DNA of 64,000 bases from Krasilnikovozyma curviuscula (GCA_014825775.1 MVAQ01000009.1:62001-126000); one strand, 5' to 3'; counted from the stretch's first letter, positions 46,065 through 58,525 are shown. Numbers and translations: made by a program. The notes: generated by a model from the letters alone, not told the origin.

Positions 46065-47121
46065 TTGCTTTAATTTTACACAGCGATGTATCATTTCATG
46101 GACATTATGGTCATCTCGTCATAAAGCGGGATAAGGGGATACAATAAGGCTAGCTAGAATGAGATGGAGAGCACTATGGCGATGGTAGTTGGTGCGGTCG
46201 TTGAAAAGGACACGAATCCGAAATGACGCTTGGAGAAGCATCAGTACAAGTACAGTCTTGCGGTAATTTCTCAGGTACAGAGCCCTATCGAGGGTGGCTA
46301 ATTTCAATCTGAAGTGGTGCGATTCTGTCCTGCTCGGAGATTCGTGAAAGGGGGCTGGAGTGAGGGCCGAAGTCAGTGTGTTTACAGGGGCAGCCCGTAT
46401 TTGTGTTGTCTCCTGTGCGCAACTGCAACCGTTCTCAACGACCTCAACCCTTGACCGAATCTTCCGTTTTATTTTATTGCTATTCTTTATTTGATCTTTT
46501 CACCGGCTTTGAACCGCTTCGTCAGAGACCTACAGAAAGTGAGATTCTTGGTTTTGGAAGCTAACCTGCATAACCACAGTTCGGAAACTCTTACTTAACC
46601 TGAGGAAAATAAACATACAACAACGAAATCCTCGTTTACGGTCAGGCAGACAGACACCAATCAGCCGTGTCCTCGATTATAAATGAAAGGTTATTTCTAC
46701 CACCTCGCAATAACACCGCACCGCGACGAGGAGACGAATACAAACACGGACTTACAAGCAGCGTCTAGAACGAATAGCGGCAGAAGATCCTAGATAGCAG
46801 TTCTGCTGCCATCTCCATCGTCTTTCCCTTATGCTTACTGAGCAGAACACTGAATTACTCATCCAGGACGTTCGGCTTCTACATTGAGCCAGATCTTCTT
46901 CGCACTTGTGCCACCAGTACACAGCAAGCTGCAGTCCTCTCCTCCAACTTTGTTGTGAGCCTTCCAGAAAATACCTGAGCCTCAATGGAAACTGCTGATC
47001 AAGTACGCAGCTGGAGAGAACGACCTCGTCATCACGACACTTGTTTTATGATCCTTGAGTACACAGCTATCTACAGAAAACCTTTGTAACCTACAGAATG
47101 TCCCTTATCACATGTTTTGCT
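46065..47121. other. Convergent region without a recognised gene (about 1 kb)
   Basis: Lies between the PUP1 stop (+) and the stop of the first fucosyltransferase-like gene (-), so two 3' ends are expected and little else. Short frames occur on both strands with no domain. No tRNA box pattern or repeat was found. Its size is generous for two terminators. Confidence 0.4.
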
Positions 47122-49257
47122 CTAAAATTTGACTTCAAGTACTTTCCCTCGGTTCCAGGTCTCCACACGTCGTGCTGCCAGGATGGACACTACGGTAACC
47201 ATGAAGATCAGTCGTGAATCCAACATCACGGGTGTGGTCACCTTCCTCCCTAGCGACACAGAGGAGACTTACTCGTGGATCCAGCGGTACCAACAAACCC
47301 GCTACCCATCGAGAGGATGCAGCTGTCTAGTATCGTCTCGCCCCACGCGCCGAGTCGCGCTCTGGTAGAAAGCAGGCTATGATCCACTAGACTCCAACCT
47401 TCACTTTCAATCTGAATAAGATATCTATCACAAGCATCGATAGGTCAGATCAGAAATTGAGAGACCCCATTTTCAACAGGAGGTGGAAAGATTGACTCAC
47501 GTTGGATCAGTCTCGTCAGTAGTAACGACAACTCTCGTTTCCTTCGCCATGGAAGATTTCAGTTCCTCCACCTTGACCTTGAAGTCTTTGACATTCAAGA
47601 CTTCTTTGTCGGTGTGAGCGGTGAAGTCTGTGCGCCTGATGTGGACGGTGATGAGCTGAGGACATGGACAACCCCACATCAGTAATCTAGTGCCCGATTG
47701 ACTCGCTGAGACCACACTCACAGGAGGTAGTTTAGAACTTCTTCTAGGGAGACCTAGAACTTCCAACAAAGCTTCTCGAGCTCCCTCTCGAACCTTCTGA
47801 TTGAATCTGACATGCTGACCAACGTGTTTCCAGACGCTCGCCTCGCGATGGTTCCAGTCATTCCTCACCTCGTTCCCTCTTTCCGACCAGAAGTACATGT
47901 TGTCAAAGCACATGACTATCAAAAGAGAGTTCAGTCAAATTGTGAAAGCGTCCATGGATGAAGACCGAATGACACACACCATCGCCAGGCTTCTCGCCTT
48001 CAGGTCTTGTCCAGTGCTTTCCCACAATATTTTCTAGATCTGTCCGAGTCATAGTACCATCCAAGTTGAATTTATTTTCAGCCCATTTCCAAGGAGAGAT
48101 CTTTCCAGGCCCAAGATAATCTTCTCGAAAGTGGTTGTCCTTGGTAGCAGGAAGTAACAGAGTAGCAACGGATGGAAACAGAATGTGAGGAGGTGCCCTG
48201 TCTTCAATGCTTTCTGTAGCTGGTGGAACTGGAGTGTAAGATATATCTGGAAAGGGAAACAGATATTAGAAAAAATGGCAACCATCGCGTCGCACACTGC
48301 TGAAGAGAAACTACTCACCGAGGTCATACATGCCATCGATGATGGTAGCAGTGCCGAGACTAGGCATCCATCCTTCATAATGAAGCCATGTACTACTCCA
48401 GCAGCTAAAGCTCTCTTGATGGCGATCTCCATGTTCGAGGGGGCCTTGCAGATCGGCTGCGCCGGGTTCCTCCTCTGCAGCTTCACGATACGAGGCTGCT
48501 CGCTTGAGTTCCCTCCATTCAACCAGCGGTATACCCATAATGAGGGAGAGTGAATCGATGTCGAATACATCCGAGAAGTGAAGAGGTGGTGTCTTGTGTT
48601 GTCGAAGATGGAATCCATGCGGAGTGAACGGGGTAAGAAGAACTGCCATGTGGTCGATCGGTGAGAATGCTGGACAGCATTGGAAATCAGATGAGCAAAA
48701 CGAGATGATTACTTGAACTTCAATATAACTTCAAACTCACGGTCACGCTTAAGATAGAGCGAGAGGAAAAGCAAGTGGAGTTGAGACATTACTTGATTGT
48801 CTGAACATCAGTGGAGTCGTCAGGTCTTCAAACAAAACAAAAATCGGGCAAGCCATTGTGACGTACTGAATCCTGAATTTACGAAAGATGTGAGGTAGAA
48901 GGTGTCATTCCTCAAGTTTTCTGTTTAGAATTCACGCGACAAGCTCGTTAGCACAAACAGACTTGTCAGACAAGAACATCGGGATAATTCACCTCTGAAG
49001 CTATTCTTCTTGCCATACCCACTCAGTGCACCATCGCTTGCTCTCCTTTTCGATGACGAGGAGAGACCCATTTTTCGAGCTGCGGCTGAAACGACGTCCT
49101 TGGTGTCTTTGGTGCTTCCAAACCAATGAGGGGAGATGAAGAGAACGACGAGAATGAAGGTAAGAAGGAGAAGGTGCCTTCGAGAGGTTATCATATGGGT
49201 GAGCGCCTTGGAGTGTTGCTGCTGAATGGGACTCGTGAGGACGAAGTTCGAAGGCAT
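47122..49257 (-). CDS. O-fucosyltransferase-like type II membrane protein, copy 1
   Basis: This is the downstream copy of a tandem pair. From the ATG at 49257 (alternative ATG at 49194) the protein has a short cytosolic part and one membrane helix (HLLLLTFILVVLFISPHWF), as in Golgi type II glycosyltransferases. It continues RASDGALSGYGKKNSFR, ENLRNDTFYLTSFVNSGF, FTPHGFHLRQHKTPPLHFSD, IMGIPLVEWRELKR and the key fucosyltransferase-like motifs HIRRTDF and VVVTTDETDP, then GFVGTAGSTSMSILAARR. HIRRTDF resembles the HxRRxDF motif of the GDP-fucose O-fucosyltransferase superfamily (PF10250-like). Donor and acceptor are inferred only. The last exon ends at 47122. Introns occur at the same positions as in copy 2. 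Confidence 0.75.
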
Positions 49258-49764
49258 GTGCCGCCCCTGTCGCAGAGACAGACTAAGTCCTGTTGGTAAG
49301 GCTCCCCTTCGTATTCAGTGATTGAATTCTGAGCTTAAGAGGATGTGGTTAGAGATGGGACATGCTAATCTTGAAACAGGATAGGATAAACCTGGGTTTG
49401 AAGGTACAAGAGTATAGGGGCCAGATCGTATGTCATAGCTATTTATCGTTTGGCACTCCTGAGATGAAAAAGTAAACAAATCTTCGAGATACCTGCCAGA
49501 TGGCCAGTCCATCCATTGAGTCAAAGCTGAGATGAAACAGACTGTTAATCAGGGCCCCTTTCCTCATTGCGCTGAGTCCTGTCGAGACGAGTGATGCCTG
49601 AGAAGGACACAAAAACAAGATGAGATCTCAAATGCGACAACGACAAACACGATAAATTATACAGCGAGCCCCTATACATGTTGAATCTAAATAAATTAGT
49701 AGTGCTTCAAGGATATTTGAACAAGATTACGACGCAAAAAGAAAACAAACAGGCTGAAGACTTT
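49258..49764. other. Spacer between the tandem fucosyltransferase-like genes
   Basis: A 507-base region containing the promoter of copy 1 and the terminator of copy 2. I saw no leftover third copy or repeat that would mark the duplication junction. Confidence 0.4.
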
Positions 49765-52279
49765 TTATTCTGGAACAGCACGGCTCTCCAGGCCATCACG
49801 CTCTACACCTTCCCAGTTGCTGACCATAGCAGAGACCCCCTTGTTCCAAGTATGTACTCTGCGCTTAGCCAGGATACTCACTGTACAGAGATGTAAGTCT
49901 GTCAGTGGGCGTGCCGCGATGAAAGTGCACCGGAAGAGGCGATACTGACTGGTAGAACCCGAGGTGCCGACAAAGGCTTGTCCGTACGAGAGAAGAGCAG
50001 CATCAACAAGCGAAGGATACCAGACGCCGTATATAGCGACAGTGTCCAACGCTTCGTGGTCCACGAGGTGCCATCCTTTCAGTCGGATTTGGTTCAAGTA
50101 CCTAAACGAAGAATGATCCGATGAGCAAACGAAAGCCGAAAACCATTTTACTACCAGGGAAGAGAATTACTCTGGATCTGTCTCATCTGTAGTGACGATG
50201 ACAGTGAAGTCTTTCCGGTTGAGTTGCTTTTGAAGCTGGTCGACCCTCCTGGCGTAAGATGACACGGGCATACACTCGGGACATGAAGTGGTGAAATCTG
50301 TCCGCCTGATGTGCATGGTGAGAAGCTAAGAAAGAAAACTTCGTCAATTCACACTCTGGCTGAAGTAAAGTAAGTAAACAATTACAGGAGGAACGTCGTC
50401 CGGTTGAGCATCACCTGACAGACCGAGCACCTTGATCAAAACTTCGAATGCGATGCGTTCGAGCTTCTCAGACCAGTGGATGTGTCGTCCAACGGCCTCC
50501 CAAGGACCCTTCTCGTCGTAGTCCCACACTGATCGGATCTCGTCTCCTCGCTCAGACCAGCTGAAACCGCGTCGATAACACCGTCAGCACCAAAATCACT
50601 GGATTTCACGAATCAAGTGCTTACTAGTAGAAGTTATCGAAGCATACAACTTCGCCCGATTTCTTTCCTTCCGGTTCACGCCAATCTGAACCGACTCTCG
50701 CTTTGATCTGGTCCGCCGTTAAGTTTAGAGGCGCCCAGTGTTTTTCGGCCCACGCCCAGGGAGTCTCCTGACCGCCCTGGAAGTGGTCACTTCTGAAGGT
50801 GTTGTCAGGTGGTGAGAGGAGTGTTGAAACATGTGGAAAGACGATGTGGCGTGGTGCCCGGTCGGCGATGCTGAGAAAAGCCAGAAATTGGCACGTTTAA
50901 TTTGGTGTGCAAGGGAGAGAAGAACGAGATACTAACCTCAGGATCTCAGCAGGTACTGGGGTCCAGGAGATATCTACAGAGCAAGGAAGTAAAGTCACAA
51001 TGCGTTTTGCTTTCTAAAAGGGACGCAAAAACAAGATAGAGGCACGAACCCAAATCGTAGATTCCATCTGACAGCCGTCGCAAAGCCATTCTTAGTGCAC
51101 GAGTCAACGACCATATCAAATCAGGAACGTTCCACTCACCAATATCGCTAGCAGCTCCACGACCTTGAGGGATCCAGTTTGCTAAGTAAGTAAAGGGATG
51201 TAAAGAGATAAAAAAGTCAACAAGTGAACTGTGTAGTCAGGGACACTGATGGCGCAACTAACGGCCCTGCTGTGTCATGTATGTACTCCAACAACTCATC
51301 CTCTCTCCTTCTCTATTATTCAGGTGCTCAGGACCCGGGTCACCCTCCTGTCGTGGCTCTTCAGTGGCCCCTCGAAAGCCTCTACCTCGTTTCAGGTCTT
51401 TCCACTCGATGATTGGTATGTTGAGCAGAATGGATGTCTGGTCGATGTCGAAAGCTTCTGAGAAATGCAGCAGCGGTGCTGTATCTGCCCTAAGATGCCA
51501 GGCATGAGGGTAGACTGGCGAGCGAATAGAAAAGAAGATCAGCATTCATGGTTTAGGGAAGTCTCAGTTGGACTGGGAGGTGACTCACAAGGCGGTAGGA
51601 TGGGTACGACGTCGAGCTCAGCGAAGGGGGTCTTCGGCAGCAGTACAGCCATGTACAATAGCTGGAACACAGTGATGACTTGATTGTCTGTGAAATGCGA
51701 TCCGGAAGGGCGGGTCAACAACTCGTCGCGTTGGTCGGAGACTCCGAGGTAAATAGCCGCAGTTTGTTGATGTTTCTTGTACCAAAGTGTGAACAAACTT
51801 ACTCCAGCCTGAGTTCATGAAGCCAGTGATATAGTGCAAATCAGGTCGAAGGTTCTCTTTGAAACAGAATAACGGCCACATTAGCAAAGTTGGAAACCTC
51901 CACTGAACAAATGGGCCCTGCCAGCTCATTATATTGCCTTGTACCCGGCAGGAAAGAAAAGCTAGAGCTGACCTCTGAAACTATTCTTATGGCCTGTGCC
52001 ACTCAGAGCTCCATCACTGGCCCTCATACCTTCTCGAGGATACGCCTTCACTGTCTCAGAGTAGTTACCGAAAGAGCCTGCACCAGCGGCTGCTGCAGCG
52101 AACCTGTGGGTGAGAGACGCCCATGTTGAGAAGAAGAGTATCACTGTCGAGACCAAGATGGCAGCGAGTATGAAGAACCTCGGCGAGGTGGTGAAGAGCT
52201 TCGACTGGGCTGCTAGGGTCTGCAAAGGAGTGTACAGCGTCGAGCTGAAACCAGCATTCGACTGTCTGAGCCTTCCCAT
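49765..52279 (-). CDS. O-fucosyltransferase-like type II membrane protein, copy 2
   Basis: This is the upstream copy of the tandem pair. From the ATG at 52279 it begins MGRLRQSNAGFSSTLYTPLQ with a membrane helix FFILAAILVSTVILFFSTWA. It is colinear with copy 1: RASDGALSGTGHKNSFR, ENLRPDLHYITGFMNSGW, NQVITVFQLLYMAVLLPKTP, AWHLRADTAPLLHFSEAFDI, LLNIPIIEWKDLKRG, HIRRTDFTTSC, FTVIVTTDETDP, LKGWHLVDHEALD, QAFVGTSGSTSVSILAKRRV and a longer Glu/Arg-rich tail. The copies have clearly diverged outside the motifs, so the duplication is not recent. A lumenal Golgi enzyme is the likely reading; acceptor glycan or protein is unknown. Confidence 0.75.
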
Positions 52280-52500
52280 CGCTGCAGCAAGCTTTGAAGG
52301 AAGAAACGGAAGGAAAGATAGGAAAACGAAAAGCTTAGGTTAGCGAGGTTGGTGGGGTCCTCGTCGAAAACACGATGGAGTTCCTGGTATTGGCAACGAG
52401 AACCTAGCCACCATCTGCTCCAAAAACCAAACAAGTGTTTTAGAGGCTTCCTTCAACAAAGATCCAGCAGATCTAAAGAGAGTGGCTTTTGCTACTGAGA

Positions 52501-54017
52501 ATGGAACTACCAAGTCATGTCAAGGGCAAGGGACGAGTGGTCACACTGGGTGAGTATCGATTGCCAGCTCCTGCTTTCGTGGACCAGGAGTTAATCTTGC
52601 TGCTCAATGCAGGGATGTTCATTATTGATACGTTTGAGTATAGAGATGCTAACGGAAACCAGATAAGGAAAGAGCATGACGAGCAGATCGGGTTAGTACC
52701 CCGCCCTCTTGCTTTCCTTCAAGGACCCCGTTCTTAGACCAATGCTCTGCCCTTTCATACAGAGGAGGAGGCGTATATGCTATGCTAGCTGCTAGAGCAT
52801 TCCTTCCTGCCTCTCAAGTGGGTCTCATTATTGACAAGGGCGTCGACTTCCCTCCGAGAATGCTGGAGAAACTCTTGACCTACGGCGAGGACATGTTCTA
52901 CTTCCGAAAGAGGACTGATGGGGCCAGACTGACTACAAAGGCACTCAACAAGTACACTGGAGAAGAACGAGGGTGAGTCTGACTTCCTCAGCTAATTTTC
53001 CAACCCCTCTTCAGGTTGCTTCGTTTTTGATAACATTCTGAAGCTCTGGCACCCAAAGCTTTGAGTACTTGACACCCCGAATGAGGATATCCATCAGCGA
53101 TTTGCCAACTACACCCTTCTGGAACCCAACACCGCCGTCTTACATCCACTTCGTTTGCTCGCCGGAACGAGTTGGTGACTTCCTGAAGGAGATCAAGAAC
53201 ATCGGATCAGATTGGACACCAGGTCTAGTCTGGGAACCGATGCCCCCGAACTGTGTTCCTGAGGAGTTCCCTGCGTTCCAAGAGGTTGCGAAGTACATGA
53301 CTGTCATAAGGTGAGTCGAAAGCGAAGCTTGTTCTCCAAGTACACCCAGAGCTGACAAATCTTGCTTGGACAGTCCAAACCACCTTGAGGCTCTTTCTCT
53401 ACTCGGAGTGACACCGGCATCCACCAATTCGGAATTGAAGGACCAAATCACAACCGCGACAAAACAGCTGTCCGAGCATCTCAGCGTGGGAAGTACGGTG
53501 ATCATTAGATCTGGAGGAATGGGTGCTTGTATCTGCACAAAAACCTCCAAATTTGACTCTAGTAAATGTGTGTGGATTCCAGCGTTCTTTGGACCAAGTG
53601 ATCAGAAAAGGGTCGTTGATGTCACCGGAGGAGGTTAGTGCGCCAGCTCCTCTTTCCTATTCTCCACGTTCTCTAAACTGACTTTTATCGTCTCCCAGGG
53701 AACGGATTCCTGGGAGGGTTGGTAGCAGGATTGCTGCTGACATCTGGAGACCCATTTGAAGCATCCTTGTACGGCTCAGTAGCGGGTGAGTCTTCTTTTT
53801 TCTGGCTGGCGTGACTCAAATTTGCCTACCTGACCTCTAACCCGTTCTTTGTAAAGCGTCTTATGCTATCGAACAAGAGGGCCTCCCCTCCATCAGCACG
53901 TCCAATTCTGGCGATGAACTCTGGAACGGAGATTCTCCAGCGACGAGGCTGGACAATTTCAGAAGTAATGTCGAGGTCGCAGCTGCAGCGACAGAGTTAC
54001 GAAAGGCGACACAATAA
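52501..54017 (+). CDS. MAK32: Mak32-type PfkB-family carbohydrate kinase-like protein
   Basis: Seven exons: 52501-52691, 52763-52972, 53044-53310, 53374-53633, 53699-53785, 53857-54017. The fold is ribokinase-like: TLGMFIIDTF-type start (LLLNAGMFIIDTFEYRD), GGGGVYAMLAARAFLP for the substrate-side glycines, SFEYLTPRMRISISDLP, FVCSPERVGDFLKEIKNI, WEPMPPNCVPEEFPAFQEV, SPNHLEALSLLGV (the PN-E step before the P-loop part), STVIIRSGGMGACICTKT and the anion-hole region DVTGGGNGFLGGLVAGLLLT. The usual PfkB DTxGAGD motif is altered to VTGGGNG, which lacks the base Asp, so catalysis is doubtful. Mak32 is named for maintenance of killer virus in yeast; its substrate is unknown. Introns 2 and 5 end in AAG. 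Confidence 0.87.
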
Positions 54018-54278
54018 AGTTTTAGACGATCTTAGAAGCTTGTGGGATTGGACGACTTGTTTGTGAACAATGACAGACTTGCGTGTCATTAACTGGCGAT
54101 TCAAGGGTAGATGAAGAGATTTTCAAGAGATAGTCATTCTTGTATACAACATATAGTCATCATATAACGTTCATTGGGATGCTGGGATGTCGAATCAAGT
54201 CGATTCCTTAGGTTTCGGCAATCTAATGCGATGGCAGAGCGAGTCAGCCTTTGTCAGAAACGGTCAGGGAACCCGTAC

Positions 54279-55700
54279 TTACTCAGTGACGAAGGCTTTG
54301 GGGAACCAACCCATTCTACCATCTCTCGTTCTGCCTCTCCACCACTCGCTTTCAATACCCTTCACCGGATCGACTTTAGTCAACACAGCAACTACCTCAC
54401 CTTGAGCCAACTTGAGCTCCAGTGAGTCTGAAGGCTCAAAAGCATAGATTGCCTTTGCAAAAGTGAGATCTTTTGGGAGTGGGACTGAGTTGGCGGAAAC
54501 GCCTGGATGCTGGTTCGGCGACGGCGGGAGTGTGCTGGCGAGGTGCTTGACTAATCGAGTCATGAGGTAAGGTAGACCGACTGAAGCCAAGAGGAAGAGT
54601 AAAAGTGGTTTGATGGATGGCCGTGGCTTTTTTGGGGCCGGAGGTGTGAAGTTGTTATTGAGAGGGACCGCAGAGCCGTTTGTCGCAAGCGCTTGTCCAA
54701 TAGATTGGAACTCTTTCCCCCAACTATCGTATACACTCCCGCTTCCAATGAGATCTCTTCCGTTTCGCCCTTTCTGTTTAATCCACTCGACCAACTGCCG
54801 GCCCCATCTAAGAATGCTGAACACTCCTAATATCTGGCCCAGGTATACTCGGGCCGAGCCTAGCTGATCTGCAACGTTCGCTAGGGCGAAAAACGAGGAA
54901 TGTGTGGCGACGAATGTTGATTCTAGAAGTTGGGCGAGAGATGTAATGCTGTTGATGAAAGATTCAAGTAAAGCGAAAGCTGGCGTGGTTGACTCATGCA
55001 GCGCGTTGGAAAAAGAAGGCTGCATTGGCTAGAGGAAGGAAATGGATAAAGTTAAACGGTGGCTTTCTGAGGTTTGACCATCGGAGGGGAAAAAGATGGC
55101 TGCACTGACATCCATTCCAGGCATTCCCATTTGATTACCGTACCCTCCTCCGTACCCTCCATAATTTCCCATCCCCATACCGTATCCTCCATATCCTCCT
55201 CCATAGCTGGACTGTCCAAACCGGGAATATGCTTATTGGAGAAAGGAGAAAGAATGGATTCTATGTCAATGCTCATTTCTTCAATTGACTGGAGAGCGGA
55301 CAGCCGGCACTTACGAGACGAGTAGCTGCCCAATCCTCCTCCATACGAATTTCCATACCCTCCTAATCCACTACCATAAGCACTTCCCAAGCTATTCATA
55401 CCTATTCGAGAGTAAGGAGATGCCGACGAGGACGAATTGAGCGGAACTAGAGGAGGACGAGGACAGAAGTAATCAGCCTGTCAGAAGGCTTCTATCAACC
55501 TATAAGATGTCCAGCCACATTATTCGCGCATACTACTCACTAGTGAGAGCGTCAGATGTAATGGTAGTCGGTCGTTCAGGGACTGCAGGCATCGATGTTG
55601 AGGCGAGGGCGTGGGAGCTCGAGCCTGTAGCATTCTGAGACTGAGCTTGACCCTCAGGAGTTTCCCAGGGCTTTGGGGGGGCTACTGAGCTACCATTCAT
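54279..55700 (-). CDS. PEX13: Peroxin Pex13 (peroxisomal import docking complex, SH3 domain)
   Basis: Pex13 is a peroxisomal membrane protein that binds Pex5/Pex14 and helps form the import pore. The ATG at 55700 starts MNGSSVAPPKPWETPEG, the usual Pro-rich N-terminus (PPKPWE is a family signature). Next is a Gly/Tyr-rich segment (GSGLGGYGNSYGGGLGSYSS, GGYGGYGMGMGNYGGYGGG). The Pex13_N region has FALLESFINSITSLAQLLE, THSSFFALANVADQLG and VFSILRWGRQLVEW, followed by a membrane segment PLLLFLLASVGLPYLMT. The C-terminal SH3 domain reads AKAIYAFEPSDSLELKLAQG, EVVAVLTKVD, EWWRGRTRDGRMGWFPKAFV. Four exons. It is convergent with MAK32 and divergent from the DUF2470 gene. Confidence 0.94.
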
Positions 55701-55849
55701 GCCTTCCAGGGTAATGGTCTTTTCGCTTTTGTGCCTTGAGTGTTTGGCGGGAAACGAATAAACGGGCGCTTGACGCTGGTTTTCCCGACCTGCCTACTCA
55801 CCGTCAAACAGATTTCCCGTGCAGGCGCAACAGACAACAGTATTTTAGC

Positions 55850-56872
55850 ATGGCTTCTCTATTGAAGGGCGAGAGAACAGGAGACTTGGAGAACCTCATT
55901 CTTTGGATAAATAACTGTCCGTTTTTGTCCGGCTGTGTCGCTCAAGTTTCCTGGGACTGACGATTTTCTTCTCTCCATTTCCAGGGCCTGACATGCTGAC
56001 GGCAATTGCAGTTCATTATGGCGGTGTGAAGGAGCGTATGGGTTTCCCCGTGGTGTCAAAGATTGAGGCCGACGTGAGTTCCAGCGAGCGCTCTTCTCCC
56101 TCCTTACGGCAGCATTGCTGAAGACCTCCTCCTATCTTAGGGATTTGATCTCCACTACGATAAGATCATAGATGGAAAAAACGAGATCCAGACGGTGAAG
56201 GTGGGAGAATCTCTAGCAGCTCATTTGCTTGAACCTGAACGGGAATCTAACCTCGTTCCCGTCCGCATTTCCAGATTAAATTTGAACCAGGTCTTTCAGC
56301 ATGGACGCAAGCAAGACCTAGGATCATTCACATGAGAGCCGTTGCTGAGAAATCTCTTGCGGTGGTGAGTTTCTTCAGCAGCTTCAGTGCAATCGATATC
56401 GCTTCTTACTTCGACCTTCTTTTCACAGCCCAAATACCCTAAACTTCCACCATTTACCCGGCCAGCATTCTTCCCCTGGGTCTTTATCATCCTTATAGCT
56501 CTCCTCGTCCAAGTCTACTTCTTGCTAGCGCCAGTCAACCCAGGGTCGTACACAGATTCTATCCGAGATTTCTTTGGTGGCATGTTCGGTGTCAAGGCCT
56601 CCTACGTCCTTATGATAACCTTACATTTGGGAGAAGGTTACTATGTCAACAGGCTTGCTGCGAAGCATGGTGTCACTGGTACAGATCTGTTCAACTGGAC
56701 TTTGTGGACTGTGATGTTTGGCTGGGCAACCTTCACGCATATTCAGAGAAGTAAGTACCTCATCTTCCTTCTCCACGCACCTTAACCTGCAGGCTGCTCT
56801 GATCCCTCTTCTTTTATAGCTATCCAAAACGAGAAGATTGAATCGATCTACCGCTCGAAGAGGATCGACTAG
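55850..56872 (+). CDS. DUF2470-like domain fused to a membrane domain (function unknown)
   Basis: Six exons: 55850-55916, 55985-56073, 56141-56200, 56275-56364, 56429-56750, 56820-56872. The N-terminal part (LENLILWINNWPDMLTAIAV, FPVVSKIEADGFDLHYDKI, IKFEPGLSAWTQARPRIIHM) follows the DUF2470 pattern seen in heme-utilisation proteins, where an N-terminal His-containing helix precedes a small beta sheet. The C-terminal part has hydrophobic helices (FFPWVFIILIALLVQVYFLL, ASYVLMITLHLGEGYYVN, FNWTLWTVMFGWATFTHI) like the TMEM254/DUF4499 group. The gene looks intact. Ligand and location are unknown; heme or flavin handling is only a family hint. Confidence 0.72.
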
Positions 56873-56989
56873 GGTCGAGATGGTTGCCGAAGTCATCTAG
56901 GAAGGACATCTAGGACAAAATGGGATGGTAGACCTCGAAGTTTGAATCGTTGTAGAAATCACAGGACCACTGGTAATGTTACAATTATC

Positions 56990-58366
56990 TCAGGTATCCC
57001 AGCCGCTAGAATGCATAAGAATGAGGTTAGCGCAAATGGGAGATTCAGAGCAACTTGAGCGTCTGACCTGAGATCGCCTTTCGCCGCCCAGCCGATCAAC
57101 TTCTTTCGTTCCTGCGCTAAAAAGTGCTCCTCCTCGTTTGCTGATAGAGAAAGGTTGGCAAGATCCAAGCTTGAAGGGTTCAGCAGGCTAGGTATCTGGC
57201 CCTCTGGGAAACATGACGGCGTCTTGAATCCTCGTGCAACAACGAAAGCCTCTTTTGAAGTTGAAAGGAAGGGAAGTGGAGTGGTGAAATCTCATCAGTA
57301 TATGCTGCTGAATTTATTGAGCTCATGACACCAACCTCCGCTGCCTTCTCTCGAGCTCGATGGTTTCCTGATCCATACACCAGTCTCTCTCCCTTCAGCA
57401 TCCTTCCCACCATGAGGGAAGAAAATACGAAGTTGCGATACCAGTGTTCTTGCTGATGGATCCTCGTTGGTTCGAAAGATTTTGGCGATGAAAGTCCCCA
57501 TCGGCGCGAGGATCTGGAACGATATTGAGGTAGCCTAGGGTGACAAGAAGGCGGGAGGGGTTAGCGAGTGGAGAAAGACACCATTCATAAAAGATCGGAA
57601 CATACTGCCATCAACAGTTCGTCTGACATGCCAGTGCGAAATGATTAGTTTCGACCTCCAAAGAAAGTTTCGCGACTATGGAGCTCACTGTGTAGGTTGG
57701 CATCGAGCCTATGTAAACCCGACACATCGGGAGCACCATCACATATCACAAGATCTGCCTTACCCTTCGTCGAATCTGCTTCGCTTGGGTTGGAACAACC
57801 GAGTAGGAAGTGCGACGTGATTTTGTCGACAGTAGCTGAAGAAGTGATATCACCCAAGATGAACGTCACTCCTGGAACTTGCAGCTATAACCATATAATT
57901 TGTTAGAAGAGCATGGTGTGGAGCTCTAGAGATGAGTGGGACAGACCATTGGCGACAAATCGACTGCGATAATTTGTGCTGGTGGTTTCGAGCCGTCTCG
58001 ACTAGAGCACGGCAGCAAAAATATCAGCAAAGACTAATTAGATCTGGGATGCAAAAACGTCGAGCATTTACTTGAGAACATCGGCGAGAACTTGAGACCA
58101 AGAGCCTGGTGCGGCGCACAAGTCTACCGCCCGCTGCACACCGTGAAATACCGAGAATTCTTCATCCAACTGGAGCAGTTTGAACGCCGACCTAGCTCTA
58201 TATCCTTCGCTTTTAGCTGTTCAGACCACAACGATAGCAAAGGAAAGCAAACAGGTCGGCCTTTGCGCATGAACTAGGGACAGACGCAGCAGGAAAAGAC
58301 GTGGAATATCTTACCCAACCGAAAGTAAATATCCCTGGAGTCTTTCTGAGATCTCCTTGGTGCCAT
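56990..58366 (-). CDS. TRM7: tRNA 2'-O-ribose methyltransferase Trm7/FTSJ1
   Basis: Trm7 methylates positions 32 and 34 of the tRNA anticodon loop, using S-adenosylmethionine. The ATG at 58366 starts [19 protein letters not shown]; splicing gives [18 protein letters not shown], then the SAM-binding motif [16 protein letters not shown]. Catalytic K-D-K-E positions follow in [23 protein letters not shown] (Asp), [10 protein letters not shown] (Lys) and [19 protein letters not shown] (Glu). The C-terminus ends GDLSGWDT after an intron with a CTAAC branch. The length and the conserved C-terminal GDLSxWD motif favour Trm7 over Spb1 or Mrm2. Confidence 0.94.
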
Positions 58367-58525
58367 CTGTCTCTTCGCTTCTGTTTTCTAGTCTTGAAGA
58401 AGGTGGTGGATTTTTCTCGGTTTGGTTGGTTGGACGTGAACCTTCTGAGGCCGCCCGAGGCGATCGCTTGGGCCCTCGACGTCAACTTTGGAAAAAGTCC
58501 CAGCTCACCAGGTCAGCGATTGAGG

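Noticed and set aside
46065..47121. A hidden gene between PUP1 and the fucosyltransferase-like copy 1
   Set aside because: Short frames on both strands lack domains, and both flanking genes end here; left as a convergent 3' region.
27754..52279. A fucose utilisation cluster joining the fucosidase and the fucosyltransferase-like pair
   Set aside because: They are about 17 kb apart with unrelated housekeeping genes (TYS1, GID5, POL31, PUP1) between; no support for a functional cluster.
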